A stretch of 64,000 nucleotides of DNA from Arenicola marina (Eukaryota > Annelida > Polychaeta > Arenicolidae), in NCBI GenBank assembly GCA_964019135.1, contig OZ025256.1, forward strand, positions 40,024,035-40,088,034, in the 5' to 3' direction. The stretch's first letter is position 1. Each line of letters begins with the position of its first letter. The position numbers were made by a program, and so were the translations under genes. This document shows, one piece after another, positions 25,701 through 30,224 of this stretch. The notes below the pieces were generated by a model. It had not been told where the DNA came from and did not search any database. It saw nothing but the letters and a program-made list of their open reading frames with translations.

Positions 25701-28117
25701 CACAAGAATGTGTCACTAGTGTACACTGTCAGTCACACACAAGAATGTGTCACTAGAGTGCACTGCCTGTCACGCACAACACTGTGTCACTAGAGTAAAC
25801 TGCCAGTCACGCACAACAATGTGTCACTAGAGTACACTGCCAGTCACACAATGTGTCACTAGTGTACACTGCCAGTCACGCACAACAATGTGTCACTAGA
25901 GTAAACTGCCAGTCACGCACAACAATGTGTCACTAGAGTACACTGCCAGTCACACAATGTGTCACTAGTGTACACTGCCAGTCACGCACAACAATGTGTC
26001 ACTAGAGTAAACTGCCAGTCACGCACAACAATGTGTCACTAGAGTACACTGTCAGTCACACAATGTGTCACTGGTGTACACTGCCAGTCACGCACAACAA
26101 TGTGTCACTAGAGTACACTGCCAGTCACACAATGTGTCACTAGTGTACACTGCCAGTCACGCACAACAATGTGTCACTAGAGTAAACTGCCAGTCACGCA
26201 CAACAATGTGTCACTAGAGTACACTGCCAGTCACACAATGTGTCACTGGTGTACACTGCCAGTCACGCACAACAATGTGTCACTAGAGTAAACTGCCAGT
26301 CACACAATGTGTCACTAGTGTACACTGCCAGTCACACACAACAATGTGTCACTAGAGTAAACTGCCAGTCACGCACAACAATGTGTCACTAGAGTACACT
26401 GCCAGTCACACAATGTGTCACTGGTGTACACTGCCAGTCACGCACAACAATGTGTCACTAGAGTAAACTGCCAGTCACACAATGTGTCACTAGTGTACAC
26501 CGCCAGTCACACACAACAATGTGTCACTAGAGTAAACTGCCAGTCACGCACAACAATGTGTCACTAGAGTACACTGCCAGTCCCCCAACAATGTGTCACT
26601 AGAGTACACTGTCAGTCGCACACAACAATGTGTCATTAGAGTACAGTCAGTCACACACAACAATGTGTCACTAGAGTACACTGTCAGTCACACACTACAA
26701 TTTGTCATTAGAGTAAACTGCCTGTCACACACAACAATGTCTTGTTAGAGCTCTTCCTCTTGGCCAAAACATTTGCTCAACAGACATTTTCGGCCGTAGC
26801 CAATTGGATTAAGTACAAATCACATTCAAACTGACGGAGTTGATTCTCCCATCGCCGGCCATCATACAATAAATAAATAAGTGGATAATCCCTCTTGCAC
26901 GCACAATCCAGAATGAAATATAAAGAATAATATCATAACAAGATGTCAACATGAATGTAATGACAAACGTCAAAGCTAAAAATAACCTCATATTAAGCTG
27001 TATGCGTAACAAGATGCAAAAAGAAACTAGCAGAGATGAATTTTTTAGCAAATATCATATGAAACTCACAGAGATTATGTTTAGCAAATATCATATAAAA
27101 GTCACAGAGATGATTTTTTGCCAAATATCATGTGAAACTCACAGAGAGGATTTTTGGCAAATAGACCAACTGAAATTCACAGAGATGATCGATTTTTACT
27201 AAATATCATATGAAACTCAAAGAGATGATTTTTAGCAAATATCATATGAAACTCACAGAGATGGTTTTCACCAAATATCATATGAAACTCACAAAGATGG
27301 TTTTCAGCAAATATCATGAAACTCATAGAGATGGTTTTTAGCAAATATCATATTGAACTCATAGATGATTTTTAGCAAATATCACATGAAACTCACAGAG
27401 ATAAATTTTAGCAAATATCGCATGAAACTCAGAGATGATTTTGGGCAAATACCATATGGAACTCATAGAGATGATTTTTAGCAAATATCCCATGAAACTC
27501 ACAAAGATGGTTTTTAGCAAATATCATATTGAACTCATAGATGATTTTTAGCAAATATCACATGAAACTCACAGAGACGATTTTTAGCAAATATCGCATG
27601 AAACTCAGAGATGATTTTGGGCAAATACCATATGGAACTCATAGAGATGATTTTTAGCAAATATCCCATGAAACTCACAAAGATGATTTTTAGCAAATAG
27701 CAAATGAAACTCACAGAGACGGTTTTCACCAAACATCATATAAAACTCACAGAAACGTTTTTTTAGCAAATATCATATGGAACTCACAGAGATGATTTTT
27801 TAGCAAATATCATATAAAACTTACAGAGATGTTGAAATTGGTTAGGACTTCGTCCACCTCAGCCACCGCTTGCACCTCCACGTAGCTGCGGTTGTTGGAG
27901 AGCCAGACGGAGATGTTGTATATTCCCACGTCCGTGTAGTTGTGGTACAGCACCTCCAGCTGGGTGGGGTCGGCGTACCAGTTCTGGACCAGGAAGCCGT
28001 CATCGAAGTCGGCCACCACGGTCATGTCACTCCCGGCGTCCGCAGCGATGGTCAGGGCCGTGGTGTCACCCAGCGCGACGGCGTTCGCGTTCGCGGTCAC
28101 ACCATAGATTGCGTGGT
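1..28117 (-). CDS. Polycystin-1-like (PKD1 family) gene, partial, 22 exons visible
   Basis: Twenty-two exons on the minus strand join with matching phases and GT-AG borders. Together they encode about 2,650 residues: about 15 PKD repeats, a REJ module, a GAIN-like linker, a GPS motif, transmembrane segment 1 and most of a PLAT domain. This is the order found in polycystin-1, a large ciliary and plasma-membrane receptor that pairs with TRPP channels. As in human PKD1, most PKD repeats sit in one giant exon. Both ends are missing: the remaining membrane segments lie left of position 1, and any N-terminal LRR, WSC or lectin exons lie right of 28.1 kb. The repeat count and the giant exon favour PKD1 over PKD1L1 or the sea-urchin REJ proteins, but orthology is inference. 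Introns make up about 20 kb and are rich in minisatellites, several of which contain splice junctions. Confidence 0.95.
135..255 (-). mobile_element. tRNA-derived SINE fragment (family B)
   Basis: The minus strand shows a diverged RNA polymerase III B box (GGCTTCGAATC) followed by the body block CACTTAATATGGTTTCATC and the CTCCTTGG end shared with copies at 12690-12810 and 16570-16680. It lies inside the PLAT intron 59-735. Confidence 0.6.
425..650. repeat. Short-period array in PLAT intron (12-bp and 6-bp units)
   Basis: GTGAAATTTAAA units (about 469-545) pass into AAAGTT and GTTACA hexamers. All lie within intron 59-735. The Lys/Val and Thr/Phe open frames on both strands here are repeat artefacts. 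Confidence 0.9.
736..896 (-). CDS. PKD1-like exon v21: PLAT/LH2 domain, part 2
   Basis: Encodes HFSRGSIRTFIMSTEHSLGS, then LSFMRLWHDNSGKSDHAGW and YLDKVLIEDLASHKK. The LWHDNSGK...WYLDKVLIEDL block is the most conserved PLAT signature. Acceptor CACGTTGCGTTGCAG|CA, donor AAGAA|GTAAGG; phase 0 in, phase 2 out. Confidence 0.97.
1020..1517. repeat. CCACCCCCT minisatellite containing copies of the exon v20 donor
   Basis: Nine-base CCACCCCCT-type repeats fill intron 897-1517. Embedded at about 1309-1357 and 1377-1420 (and partly at 1077-1105) are copies of the exon v20 end: the minus strand reads GACGACGGCAAGAAAAAG then GTGAG in the 1377 copy. Translation of the copied end reads GVRALDDGKKK against GVRAMDDGKKK in the real exon. 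Confidence 0.9.
1518..1688 (-). CDS. PKD1-like exon v20: PLAT/LH2 domain, part 1
   Basis: Encodes WGVTPLIGNLSAHRAHYKVS, then VYTGLRKNAGTKSKVFFVL and TGDGSDTGVRAMDDGKKK, the first strands of a PLAT/LH2 beta-sandwich (YxVxVxTGxxxxAGTxxxVxxxLxG). In polycystins it is cytosolic, between TM1 and TM2. Acceptor ATGTTTGCAG|TG, donor AAAAAG|GTGAGT; phase 0 both sides. The exon end with its donor recurs two to three times downstream among CCACCCCCT repeats. Confidence 0.96.
1990..4790. repeat. CRE-motif-rich interspersed repeat, copy 1
   Basis: Non-coding interspersed repeat in intron 1689-5483 that matches 62130-64000. Module A (about 1990-3700) contains two near-identical 304-bp tandem units (2190-2493, 2494-2797) and a diverged one before them. 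Module B (about 4030-4720) holds the block from CCCATAGAGAAAT through CTGTGACCTTGACCTTTGAC to a CAGACATAC-type tail. Palindromic TGACGTCA and related TGACGT motifs occur many times. No reverse transcriptase or transposase frame is visible. Confidence 0.8.
4925..5460. repeat. Minisatellite, about 21-bp CACTTTACATCATTATCTGAC unit
   Basis: About 24 degenerate copies in intron 1689-5483, ending 24 bp before the exon v19 donor. The minus-strand unit contains GGGGTCAG, weakly like the donor region AGGGTCAG, so it may be an old junction-derived array. That link is speculative. Confidence 0.85.
5484..5732 (-). CDS. PKD1-like exon v19: second half of GPS and transmembrane segment 1
   Basis: Encodes VTPSSTLNQTVCDCSRMS, the second GPS half, then GFQVPTVNPIDFNYIFANF, typical of polycystin-1 just after the GPS. 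Next comes a hydrophobic segment of about 20 residues (LLAILLVYLLLAIW) followed by ARRADRRD, positive-inside, so this is TM1. The GPS tripeptide is R-M-S where the family usually has H-L-T/S; the Ser nucleophile is kept but the His is absent. Acceptor ATATCTGCCACCAG|GT, donor AGAGG|GTCAGT; phase 0 both sides. Confidence 0.96.
5733..6808. other. Intron without strong repeats
   Basis: Intron between exons v18 and v19. Mostly unique AT-rich sequence with several TGACGTCA-like motifs near 6030 and 6105. No array, exon or SINE recognised. Confidence 0.6.
6809..6987 (-). CDS. PKD1-like exon v18: furin-type site and first half of GPS
   Basis: Encodes YTDPGLGGQRRKRAVGPG, a Gly/Asn loop, then FTRCRAWDDSKQTWESD and TCK. 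C-x-W-(9 residues)-C is the first half of a GPS motif. RRKR (codons at 6950-6961) is a textbook furin-type site in an exposed loop about 36 residues before the first GPS cysteine. Acceptor TTCTCTACCGACAG|AT, donor CAAG|GTAACA; phase 1 in, phase 0 out. Confidence 0.94.
7070..7215. repeat. Minisatellite CACAAATTATGACACAAAGA, about 36 bp
   Basis: About four copies in intron 6988-7454, next to an AT-rich TAATAATTATAATAA tract at 7010-7060. Confidence 0.8.
7455..7623 (-). CDS. PKD1-like exon v17: GAIN-like domain before GPS
   Basis: Encodes VYVKMGAEDAVLDKPNATF, then the strand PPGMYLGILPV, which matches the GxYyxGV(L)P strand before the GPS in polycystins. The acceptor CCCCAG|GTG has a run of 14 C as its pyrimidine tract. 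Donor CCGTCT|GTGAGT; phase 0 in, phase 1 out. Open frame continues past the donor, but phase and donor strength favour this end. Confidence 0.9.
7745..8004. repeat. Direct tandem duplication, 130-bp unit
   Basis: Two nearly identical copies starting GTCAGGGGGGTGATGG at 7745 and 7875 within intron 7624-8085, with an older partial unit before them. Confidence 0.85.
8086..8265 (-). CDS. PKD1-like exon v16: GAIN-like domain
   Basis: Encodes TTVTVDQIGAEDNAAVNMT, then TGMVYIHVSLASVGDTFLM and the loop QPGDTEDPGLGFE. Acceptor TTTGCCGGCAG|AC, donor TTTGAG|GTAACC; phase 0 both sides. Two N-x-S/T sequons lie in the first third. Confidence 0.92.
8280..8530. repeat. Minisatellite ACTCTCAACGCAAAACAAGAT, about 20 bp
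   Basis: About 11 copies beginning some 14 bp upstream of the exon v16 acceptor. The minus-strand unit ATCTTGTTTTGCG resembles the acceptor pyrimidine tract GTCTTGTTTGCCG, so the array may have arisen from it. Confidence 0.85.
8616..8738 (-). CDS. PKD1-like exon v15: GAIN-like domain
   Basis: Encodes VAYSASNVYALSETAADVT, then SGITQLSLTDEDERFIEL and NDFH. The VxYSxSNVY opening resembles the beta-rich GAIN part of polycystins. Acceptor TCCGTTATCCAG|GT, donor TTCCAT|GTAAGT; phase 0 both sides. Confidence 0.9.
9371..9496 (-). CDS. PKD1-like exon v14: GAIN-like domain
   Basis: Encodes PENLNEETFASAGSSIHLP, then DVTEAISNSDLYFGLASS and KLVFQ. Acceptor TTTTGTTCCACCAG|CC, donor TTTCAG|GTAAAT; phase 0 both sides. 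The acceptor plus the codons for PEN recur in three further 60-bp units upstream, all open in frame, so use of an upstream copy would lengthen the protein by multiples of 20 residues. Confidence 0.92.
9481..9720 (-). repeat. Four 60-bp units, each with the exon v14 acceptor and first codons
   Basis: Units at 9481, 9541, 9601 and 9661. Each holds a pyrimidine tract, CCAG and then CCGGAGAA (or CCGAAAA in the third). Unit length is a multiple of three and the frame is open across all of them. Confidence 0.95.
10020..10185 (-). mobile_element. tRNA-derived SINE fragment (family B-like)
   Basis: The minus strand shows GGTAAGCAGGCTGAGCCGC and a B box GGGTTCGCGCCC, followed by a short body. It resembles the tandemly amplified head at 12780-13145. 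Confidence 0.6.
10240..10371 (-). CDS. PKD1-like exon v13: GAIN-like linker
   Basis: Encodes AKQSLATFEKTMVKLSEGL, then RSNLVENAKVNVGSRELSM and TLVLSE; the shift from helix to beta strand fits the GAIN A/B border. Acceptor TTGTCTGACAG|GC, donor TCAGAG|GTACGG; phase 0 in and out. Confidence 0.9.
10535..11230. repeat. Minisatellite, 38-bp unit, about 18 copies
   Basis: Near-identical copies of a unit containing CTTCATCCACACTTCCTGTC in intron 10372-11402. No unit contains a stop in any plus frame, so plus-strand open frames of nearly 400 codons arise; they are artefacts. The minus-strand unit contains GGCTGACAG|G, partly like the exon v13 acceptor TCTGACAG|G. Confidence 0.95.
11403..11518 (-). 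CDS. PKD1-like exon v12: Glu/Lys/Gln-rich linker
   Basis: Encodes VQIAAEEAKEKEQDVPVSED, then DEILKHAELEQKKQEQKAL, a strongly charged, coiled-coil-like helix. Acceptor TTGGCTCCACAG|TC (phase 1), donor CCCTG|GTAGGT (phase 0). Composition resembles exon v8 (IAQEQKEQQ), suggesting an old internal duplication or parallel structural roles. Confidence 0.85.
11520..11900. repeat. Minisatellite GGGTCAAACCA, 11-14 bp
   Basis: Degenerate array that starts directly upstream of the exon v12 acceptor, in intron 11519-12465. Confidence 0.85.
12466..12522 (-). CDS. PKD1-like exon v11: micro-exon of linker
   Basis: A 57-bp exon encoding QLLSVQSTNSELTLDDAVS, bridging v10 and v12 in phase 1/1. Acceptor TTCCAATGACCAG|AG, donor CTCAG|GTAATC. 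It is supported mainly by phase agreement and the helical linker character. The pyrimidine tract is modest. Confidence 0.78.
12598..12690. repeat. 13-bp array CTGGGCCAAGGAA
   Basis: Seven tandem copies that extend the 3' end (CCTTGG) of the adjoining SINE on the minus strand, so the array is probably tail-derived. Confidence 0.9.
12690..13145 (-). mobile_element. tRNA-derived SINE (family B) with tandemly amplified tRNA head
   Basis: The minus strand reads A box TTGGTGTAGTGGTTAGCAC, B box GAGTTCGAGTC, and a body ending at 12690. The head is then reiterated about seven times in 50-55-bp units (GAGGCCCCCCAGGACTTATT) to 13145. This looks like multimerisation of a SINE promoter region within intron 12523-13506. 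Confidence 0.85.
13320..13490. repeat. Minisatellite, about 32 bp (ATTCATTAACAAGTAAAC)
   Basis: About five copies close to, but not including, the exon v10 donor at 13506. Confidence 0.85.
13507..13594 (-). CDS. PKD1-like exon v10: REJ-GPS linker
   Basis: Encodes SQSMSFVSDMVENMDITEL, then DFAAQADFAN. Acceptor CTTATCTTCCAG|TC with a second AG six bases on (TCTCAG); donor CCAACC|GTAAGC. Phase 0 in, phase 1 out. The acceptor and the first half of this exon are present in three 80-bp copies. Confidence 0.88.
13551..13790 (-). repeat. Three 80-bp units carrying the exon v10 acceptor and exon start
   Basis: TCCATGTTCT recurs at 13551, 13631 and 13711. The first unit is real exon plus acceptor; the second is almost identical, and the third has a few changes. 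Each includes CTTCCAG|TCTCAGAG or a close variant. Confidence 0.95.
13793..14062 (-). mobile_element. tRNA-derived SINE (family A), headless, nested or duplicated
   Basis: Two tail-body segments (GGTTATTCAGGACGCTTTAA to GGGGGTAACCCCCTACTC) in tandem inside intron 13595-14572. The second continues to TTTATCCTGCGAC. No tRNA head is present. Confidence 0.8.
14573..14710 (-). CDS. PKD1-like exon v9: REJ-GPS linker
   Basis: Encodes VMAAMMTKVFTISNAASSGS, then RLQLIGTVATLVQKLDPGV and ASAETK: a helical GAIN-A-like segment. Acceptor TGTATTGTACAG|GT (phase 0), donor ACCAAG|GTAACG (phase 0). The acceptor and first 22 coding bases are reiterated about 17 times upstream (14711-15440). Confidence 0.88.
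14691..15440 (-). repeat. 40-bp array reiterating the exon v9 acceptor and start
   Basis: About 18 units. On the minus strand each contains TTGTACAG|GTGTTGTCA and then GCCATGATGACC, against the real acceptor followed by GTGATGGCAGCCATG. It fills the 3' half of intron 14711-15927. Confidence 0.96.
15440..15927 (-). repeat. 63-bp array growing from the exon v8 donor side
   Basis: Seven copies (ACTGGACC at 15481, 15544, 15607 and on). On the minus strand each contains CCAGAAGAACAAACGTGTG, similar to the exon v8 end CAGCAGAACAAGGTCCGTG. It fills the 5' half of the same intron. Confidence 0.9.
15928..16035 (-). CDS. PKD1-like exon v8: charged helical linker
   Basis: Encodes TDTGSTSIFRQRTAEGEA, then a Gln/Glu/Ala-rich helix ARIAQEQKEQQNK. 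Acceptor TTTGATTCCAG|AC in phase 0. I chose donor AACAAG|GTCCGT because it ends in phase 0 and fits exon v9. A second donor 26 bp further on (CA|GTAATT, exon end 15902) would end in phase 2 and put a stop at the v9 junction. The downstream minisatellite resembles this exon end. The 3' border is the least certain of the internal borders. Confidence 0.75.
16276..16425 (-). CDS. PKD1-like exon v7: REJ-GAIN linker
   Basis: Encodes VQPAKASLDDTVSAAIDI, then LLNLGDTLAQFTAIANTVT. This is helical, low in cysteine, and matches the linker between REJ and GPS that forms the helical half of a GAIN-like domain in polycystins. Acceptor GCTTTGCCTACAG|GT, donor TCCACG|GTAGGA; phase 0 on both sides. Confidence 0.9.
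16565..16690 (-). mobile_element. SINE family B fragment
   Basis: Contains CAAGGAACCTCCCGGGACGA and ATATTAAGTGCCCCGG, shared with the copies at 135-255 and 12690-12760, inside intron 16426-16882. The stretch 16440-16560 before it is AT-rich. Confidence 0.7.
16883..17142 (-). CDS. PKD1-like exon v6: end of REJ module
   Basis: Encodes GFALEIFAVSCTGWQDDG, then YEYILYGQSTAFSTLTPMLP and LVVVVHVADMYQTAADVEI, the C-terminal part of the REJ module: an SCxGWxD motif, an L-P-G loop and a closing beta strand. Acceptor CTCCTATCGTCAG|GA, donor GTGCAG|GTAATG; phase 1 in, phase 0 out. Confidence 0.95.
17493..17635. mobile_element. 143-bp MITE, PIF/Harbinger type
   Basis: Terminal inverted repeats GGGCGTGTTCGATTTACATG of at least 24 bp, flanked on both sides by TTA (17490-17492 and 17636-17638), the target duplication of PIF/Harbinger elements. 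The interior (GAAACCGGTTT, AAACCGGTTTCGG) is itself palindromic, so the whole can fold into a hairpin. It lies in intron 17143-17670, 36 bp from the donor of exon v5. Confidence 0.88.
17671..17841 (-). CDS. PKD1-like exon v5: REJ module
   Basis: Encodes LTLTLPANMLKADTVYELAL, a repeat-like strand pair, then the conserved YVNAPPHGGACSVTPPGG signature (VNxPPxGGxCxVxPxxG) of REJ modules. Acceptor TTTCGTTGCCAG|GG, donor CTGGCG|GTAAGG; phase 1 in and out. Confidence 0.96.
18080..18569 (-). repeat. About 25-bp minisatellite related to the exon v4 donor region
   Basis: The plus strand is G-rich (GGGGCTGCCTATTGTTGAGG). The minus-strand unit ACCCTCAACAATAGGCAGCC aligns with the real junction ACCCTGGAGGGTAGGCATCC, but the donor GT has become AT in the units. 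The G-rich strand may form quadruplexes. Confidence 0.85.
18570..18730 (-). CDS. PKD1-like exon v4: REJ module, cysteine-rich
   Basis: Encodes KCLANCFPKTNPQVAKIMSG, then SCDTCGAAIPTMKWSLSTGG, the CxxxC / CxxC / KWS region typical of the REJ module. Acceptor CCGTGTTTTAG|AT, donor GGAGG|GTAGGC; phase 2 in, phase 1 out. A G-rich plus-strand minisatellite abuts the donor. Confidence 0.93.
19075..19604 (-). repeat. 47-50-bp array reiterating the exon v3 end and donor
   Basis: About ten decoys plus the real junction. GACTCAC recurs at about 19104, 19151, 19201, 19251, 19351, 19401, 19451, 19547 and 19598 on the plus strand. In the 19351 and 19451 units the minus strand matches at least CATGAA|GTGAGTC. 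Confidence 0.96.
19605..19830 (-). CDS. PKD1-like exon v3: REJ module
   Basis: REJ-module segment with GGCFGGGPGKLDVRDTTG, then FNTGMMEANISYVFKAVVKK and the family-typical GDPPTV. Acceptor ATCCTCCGACAG|CG, donor ATGAA|GTGAGT; phase 1 in, phase 2 out. The last coding bases and this donor are copied about ten times in the adjoining intron (19075-19604). The low-complexity Gly/Ala stretch at the 5' end is unusual for REJ. Confidence 0.93.
20145..20245. repeat. Short array GAGAGTTTTTACAGA
   Basis: Five or six copies of a 16-18-bp unit about 60 bp from the exon v2 donor. It does not contain the junction. Confidence 0.85.
20303..24929 (-). CDS. PKD1-like exon v2: giant exon with about 14 PKD repeats and start of REJ
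   Basis: A 4,627-bp open exon with acceptor TTCCGTCTCCAG|GG and donor ACAG|GTGAGT (phase 0 in, phase 1 out). Residues 1 to about 1,340 form about 14 PKD-type units of 80-110 residues. Recognisable cores include YDFGDG, VDWGDG, VDVGDG, WDFGDG and IDFGDG, each followed by HTY and SN/NxVS strands; some units are divergent. From about 20908 leftward the REJ module begins at VPCFPPQVDVADG and runs to the WYCF motif. PKD repeats are extracellular, force-bearing modules. Many N-x-S/T sequons fit a secreted ectodomain. The plus-strand open frames across this exon are antisense shadows. Human PKD1 exon 15 has the same giant, PKD-rich character. Confidence 0.97.
25110..26745. repeat. Large intronic minisatellite, 32-37-bp unit, about 45 copies
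   Basis: Unit CACTAGAGTACACTGCCAGT followed by CACACACAACAATGTGT, with length variants (a 32-bp short form) that alternate in a higher-order pattern over 25800-26500. It occupies most of intron 24930-27824. I see no resemblance to either splice junction. Confidence 0.97.
27030..27824 (-). repeat. 36-bp array reiterating the exon v1 donor, about 22 copies
   Basis: The minus-strand unit is ATCTCT|GTGAGTTTCATATG followed by ATATTTGCTAAAA. The last unit merges into the true junction ATCTCT|GTAAGTTT. A higher-order duplication is visible: 27340-27515 is nearly identical to 27516-27691. Confidence 0.97.
27825..28117 (-). CDS. PKD1-like exon v1: PKD repeat
   Basis: Encodes one PKD (Ig-like beta-sandwich) repeat, from about IYGVTANANAV to VQAVAEV. 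It has a degenerate core DFDDG in place of WDFGDG and the typical YHNYTDVGIYNISVWLSNN strand pair (19 residues). The donor is TCT|GTAAGT and ends in phase 0, matching the next exon. The 5' edge is weak: the proposed acceptor TAACAG is preceded by a poly-A run instead of pyrimidines, so the true start may differ. The exon implies entry in phase 1. Confidence 0.82.
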
Positions 28118-28119
28118 CT

Positions 28120-28790
28120 GTTATTTTTTTTTTTTTTTTCATTTATTTTTTATGATTTATTGACCATAAATGATGAACATAATGCCATTGATGCGTATTA
28201 TTTAATAATAACATATACGAATATATTTAACGAATTTTACATATTTTTTCATAATTTTAACATTTATATTTCATTATTATATATATTTACATATATTTAC
28301 ATATTTACATATATATATTGTTTGTAGGTGCATCCATGTCCATGAAGTCGTTTTCGTGATGGTAGAATTGAGCGGAGAGAAAAACGATAAAAAAACATAA
28401 TCAGTGGCATATTAGGAGCATATATTTCAACATATTTATGCACACAATTAACAATTATAAATATTTCCCATAACAAGAGTATTGATTATATATAGTTCAT
28501 GTACAATGCGAAGAGCAAGGAGACGCAGAAGAGTCAGAAGGAGACTCAAAAAAGAGCAGGTTCAGAGAAAAGATCTCGTGGCGACTGATGACAACATGAC
28601 GTCCCAAAACAGCGACCCGGAGAGAACAGCGAGATTCTCGCGAGTAGACACGTGTCAACTCTCATTCGCATCCTAACAATTTTCGATTTTGCCGGTTTAA
28701 TGCAGTTTAATGGTGTCACTTCGACCCACATCTGTGAGCACTGCCAGTCGCAGATATGAGACGGAGTGACGCCGTTTGGTAATATCCCCA
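28120..28790. other. AT-rich sequence upstream of exon v1
   Basis: Poly-T at 28123-28140, then TTTACATATA microsatellite-like sequence to 28320 and largely unique AT-rich sequence. An Arg-rich open frame at 28482-28676 has no family resemblance. No exon supported. Confidence 0.6.
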
Positions 28791-29165
28791 CACTACACGA
28801 TTCGCTGGTGTCACGCGACTAAATGGTGTAACGCGCCTAGGCGGCGTCACGCGACTCGCCGCGTCACGCAACTAAGTGGTGTCACGCATATTGCCGCGTT
28901 ACGTCACTAAGTGATGTCACGCCACTGAGTGATGTTACGTCACTAAGTGATGTCACGCTAATAAGTGATGTAACGCGACTAAGTGGAGTCACGCGCACTA
29001 AGTGATGTAACGCGACTAAGTGATGTAACGCGACTAAGTTGTGTCACGTTACTAAGTGGTATCACACCACTAAGTGGTGTCACGCGACTCGCTGGTGTCA
29101 CACGACTAAGAGGTATCACACCTCTAAGTGGTGTCACGCGACTAAGTGGTGTCACGGGCACGCAT
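28790..29165. repeat. 15-17-bp minisatellite GTGTCACGCGACTAAGTG
   Basis: About 23 degenerate copies; no relation to an exon seen. Confidence 0.88.
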
Positions 29166-29944
29166 CGCGCTCGGAATTGTATTCTCATTGTATCACCGCA
29201 GTAAAATGGCGCGAAATGACGTAACCTCCAAGTCATGAAATGTTCCTGTAAGTTAAAGATACAATTATATGCATGTTAAAAGTTCACTCTTTCGGCCAGA
29301 TCTGATGACATCCTTTACTTATATTTGTTTTGCATTTACTTGCATGTTGCAATTAACAATTATTGCAGGAATGGTTAGAGAATTAATATTATTAAATAAT
29401 AAAATATATATAGTTTATGATGAGACACTTAACTACATACTGATAATACAGGGGACTAATCAAACACTTGCCTCAGAGCATTGATGGCTTTCACAAGGCT
29501 AGCATTGGAGCCTTTATCAGCCGGTTAAGTTACCATGACAACCGGCTCATGGCCACCCAGCGTCAGGGGCAGACATCAGGGGGGCCGAGGGTGGTGAGGG
29601 GACAGCAAGGCTAGGTAGCGTCGCACACGTGACGTCGCACCCTCTGGATATGGCGAGAAATCCGTGGTCGTCATGGTTACGCAGTCTCTGTAAGAGAACG
29701 CGCGCGGTATCATTCTCCATTGGCTTACCGCAGCCACCTGGTGCTGATTAATGGTCCCATAATGCAACACTCCCATGGTTAATTGTACTTATCTATGTAG
29801 AACAACTTAAGAATATTTCCCCGGGTATCCGGATATCGCCAATCATGTCTTTTCCAAGATGGCGGACATCGCGAAAACGTCTATGGCAACAATCAAAATT
29901 TCCAACACTAACGGTCCCACATCACGGCCCGTACGTCACGTGGG

Positions 29945-30212
29945 TTTGGTTTGGTTGATTATTCAGGACGCTTCAACCACTTTTGGTCATATCGCGTCAA
30001 TGGGAGATGGAAGGGAGAGTGGAGCTATGTCCGCGGGGGTAACCCCCTGTTCTTTGCGAAGAAAGACATAGAGATCTTTATCCTGCAACCACACAGACAT
30101 GGCCACAGCGGGGCGCGAACCACCGATCCACGTGTCGTTAGGCTCTCAGGTGGCCAGAGAACTCATTGCGAGCGCTCTAACCCACTGAGCTATCGCGCCT
30201 GCCCGGGACGTC
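29945..30212 (-). mobile_element. Full-length tRNA-derived SINE (family A)
   Basis: The minus strand starts GGCGCGATAGCTCAGTGGGT (A box), then GGTGGTTCGCGCCCC (B box), body with CTTTCTTCGCAAAG and CCCCCGCGGACATAG, and tail GGACGCTTCAACC in reverse. The tRNA-like cloverleaf is interrupted, so it is a SINE head and not a tRNA gene. Confidence 0.88.
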
Positions 30213-30224
30213 ACGCCAAATAGC

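Noticed and set aside
25110-26745. CRISPR-like direct repeats
   Set aside because: Units are contiguous with no unique spacers, there are no cas genes, and the context is a eukaryotic intron.
28482-28676. Arg-rich small protein (RRARRRRRVRRRLKK)
   Set aside because: Short, no family similarity that I recognise, opposite strand to the gene, no splice or promoter context.
29945-30212. tRNA gene
   Set aside because: A and B boxes are present but the cloverleaf is broken and a shared non-tRNA body follows; the same unit occurs several times, so it is a SINE.
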